Shown: positions 63,008 through 64,000 of the stretch, piece by piece
Position numbering within the stretch: the stretch's first letter is position 1
Layout of the letters: each line of letters begins with the position of its first letter
Origin: CBDCXF01 sp965223755
GTDB lineage: Bacteria > Acidobacteriota > Thermoanaerobaculia > Multivoradales > JAHEKO01
Assembly: GCA_965223755.1 (NCBI GenBank)
Contig: CBDCXF010000002.1
Coordinates: 372,001 to 436,000, forward strand
DNA: 64,000 nt
Direction of reading: 5' to 3'
The notes under the pieces: model-generated
What the model was told of the DNA's origin: nothing
The model's input: only the letters and a program-made list of their open reading frames with translations
Databases searched by the model: none
Made by a program: the position numbers and the translations under genes

Positions 63008-64000
63008 ATGGCTTGGTTGAGTCGTTTGCAAGCCTTCTTCGCCAGGCAAGCGTCTTCCAGACGCTCTTGGTGGCTGTTCGCCATCGCCATTATGCTGTTC
63101 TTGGCCCTACTGTTTCATGGCGCCTGGGTCGAACTGCAGGCGCGCCACGGGTACCGCGAGGCACTTCTCGCAGGGCAGCCGAATGCGCGGGGAATCGCCC
63201 ACGATGGTCAAGGACCATCTACCGGCCTGCTCGACGGTCGTTTCGGCGGCTACACCGAGATCGATGTCGATGAATGGTTGAACTACTTGGGTGAAGCCCG
63301 CAACTTCTACGCTCGACGGCAGATTCTTCTCGATATCCCCTTTGCAGTTCTCTACACCTCACTTCTGTTGGGGTGTTTGGCCGCAGCCGGCGCCAGCCGC
63401 TTTCAACGACGACCGTGGCTGACGTTGATCCTGCTCGTTCCCCTCATCGCCGGGGTTGCGGACCTGATTGAGAACATCGCAACAGCGGTGCTTGCTCGGG
63501 CCGGCCATGTCTCACATTGGTGGACGGGGCTGGCCTCAGGAGCGACCCAAACTAAGTGGTGGTCCCTGATCGCGACAGTTCTTCTTATCGGCACGTTCGC
63601 TTCAAGGGTCGCCAAGACTCTCCTGCACCGACTGATCTTGGTGCGGGTGCCGGCGCTGATCGCAGGACTGCTCATCGCCACGCCCTTGCTGGCCATCTCG
63701 GGACCCTCCGCAGTCCACGGGCTGATCTCAGATCTTGGCGCAAAAGGACTGTTCTTGAGCGGGTTGCTGACCGCGTTGACCGCAGCTTTGGTGGTCCATT
63801 CAGGATCCTTGATCTGGAACAACGCCAGCGTGCGCTTCCATGCCCGCGACATGGGATCGCTCCCCGACGGGAAGCGAAGATTTGTCTTTCAAGGCATCTT
63901 CGTTGTCGGTCTCTCTCTCCCTCTGCTGATCGCCATCTCGCTCGAACAAGAGCCGCAACCCGGAACCGCGTGGGCTTGGATCGGGTTTGCCGTAGCGTGC
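63008..64000 (+). CDS. multi-pass membrane protein, 3' end outside the window
   Basis: The frame MAWLSRLQAFFARQASSRRS... stays open for all 331 codons to the window end. It has about eight hydrophobic segments (for example LFAIAIMLFLALLFHGAW, LTLILLVPLIAGVADLIENI, ALIAGLLIATPLLAISG and GIFVVGLSLPLLIAISL). A soluble loop of about 70 residues between helices 1 and 2 contains GGYTEIDVDEWLNYLGEARNFY. I do not recognise the family; the segment ADLIENIATAVLARAG occurs in a membrane helix and may be functional. Because the C-terminus is missing, it could be the membrane part of a larger enzyme. A 15-bp tandem repeat occupies its leader. Confidence 0.75.
   Translation, partial: MAWLSRLQAFFARQASSRRSWWLFAIAIMLFLALLFHGAWVELQARHGYREALLAGQPNARGIAHDGQGPSTGLLDGRFGGYTEIDVDEWLNYLGEARNFYARRQILLDIPFAVLYTSLLLGCLAAAGASRFQRRPWLTLILLVPLIAGVADLIENIATAVLARAGHVSHWWTGLASGATQTKWWSLIATVLLIGTFASRVAKTLLHRLILVRVPALIAGLLIATPLLAISGPSAVHGLISDLGAKGLFLSGLLTALTAALVVHSGSLIWNNASVRFHARDMGSLPDGKRRFVFQGIFVVGLSLPLLIAISLEQEPQPGTAWAWIGFAVAC

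Noticed and set aside
62819..63049. Minus-strand pentapeptide-repeat gene
   Set aside because: Its start would lie inside the membrane-protein gene and most of the frame is low-complexity repeat. There is no ribosome-binding site and no recognisable fold beyond four pentads.

Overview
The window is 64 kb of GC-rich bacterial chromosome, densely packed with genes on both strands. It holds no rRNA, tRNA or CRISPR array that I can see. The 862-residue secreted von Willebrand A protein at 59524-62112 resembles the 'VWFA-related Acidobacterial domain' type. With the HAAS/RDD-PadR pair, the secreted TonB/TPR protein and the DPP III-like peptidase, it suggests an Acidobacteriota-like organism. That assignment is an inference from protein families, not a phylogeny.

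Layout. 1-7.9 kb: LapA-like fragment, DksA/TraR protein, RlmH, an alpha/beta-hydrolase-fold protein without the usual nucleophile, a large eukaryote-type IleS, a phosphohexomutase and a TonB/TPR protein. 7.9-11.3 kb: YugP-type peptidase, SDR, DASS transporter. 11.3-13.7 kb: a repeat-rich accessory patch with a PD-(D/E)XK nuclease-like gene, an unknown gene and three tiny genes. 13.7-29.6 kb: ECF sigma/anti-sigma pair, TIGR00725 protein, thioesterase, thymidine kinase, DUF2203, HAD, A-type Fe-S carrier, aquaporin, YgfZ, two hydrolases (one a rhodanese-isochorismatase fusion), a three-gene DUF5671/metallopeptidase operon, intradiol-dioxygenase-like protein, ArfB, photolyase and enoyl-CoA hydratase. 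30.0-32.1 kb: tandem XRE-type regulators, then PadR plus HAAS-RDD. 32.1-37.7 kb: a carboxylase/AtuA catabolic operon split by a DUF3800 gene and an IS3 element. 37.8-42.9 kb: molybdenum-cofactor genes (moaD, moaE, moeB) and a sulfite-oxidase-like enzyme, with a gluzincin gene and an IS481 element between them. 42.9-48.4 kb: glutamate dehydrogenase, rhomboid protease, a PLP sulfur-amino-acid enzyme divergent from an Lrp regulator, a REP-associated transposase (RAYT) and a 233-bp tandem repeat. 48.4-64 kb: an RND efflux operon with two permeases and one adaptor, xseAB, unknown secreted proteins, the VWA protein, a thioesterase and a membrane protein running off the end.

The most notable features are non-coding. 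(1) A family of intergenic GTAG-plus-hairpin REP/BIME elements coexists with a RAYT gene. (2) Arrays of 7-bp repeats abut stop codons, and one is the target of the IS481 insertion. (3) A composite repeat with covarying hairpin arms flanks the nuclease module. (4) A 55-70 bp dispersed repeat occurs three times, twice close upstream of a start codon. (5) At least ten genes have a TANNNT -10-like hexamer 6-8 nt before the start codon, which implies widespread leaderless transcription. (6) Two tandem XRE-type regulators share a motif at exactly the same distance from their start codons.
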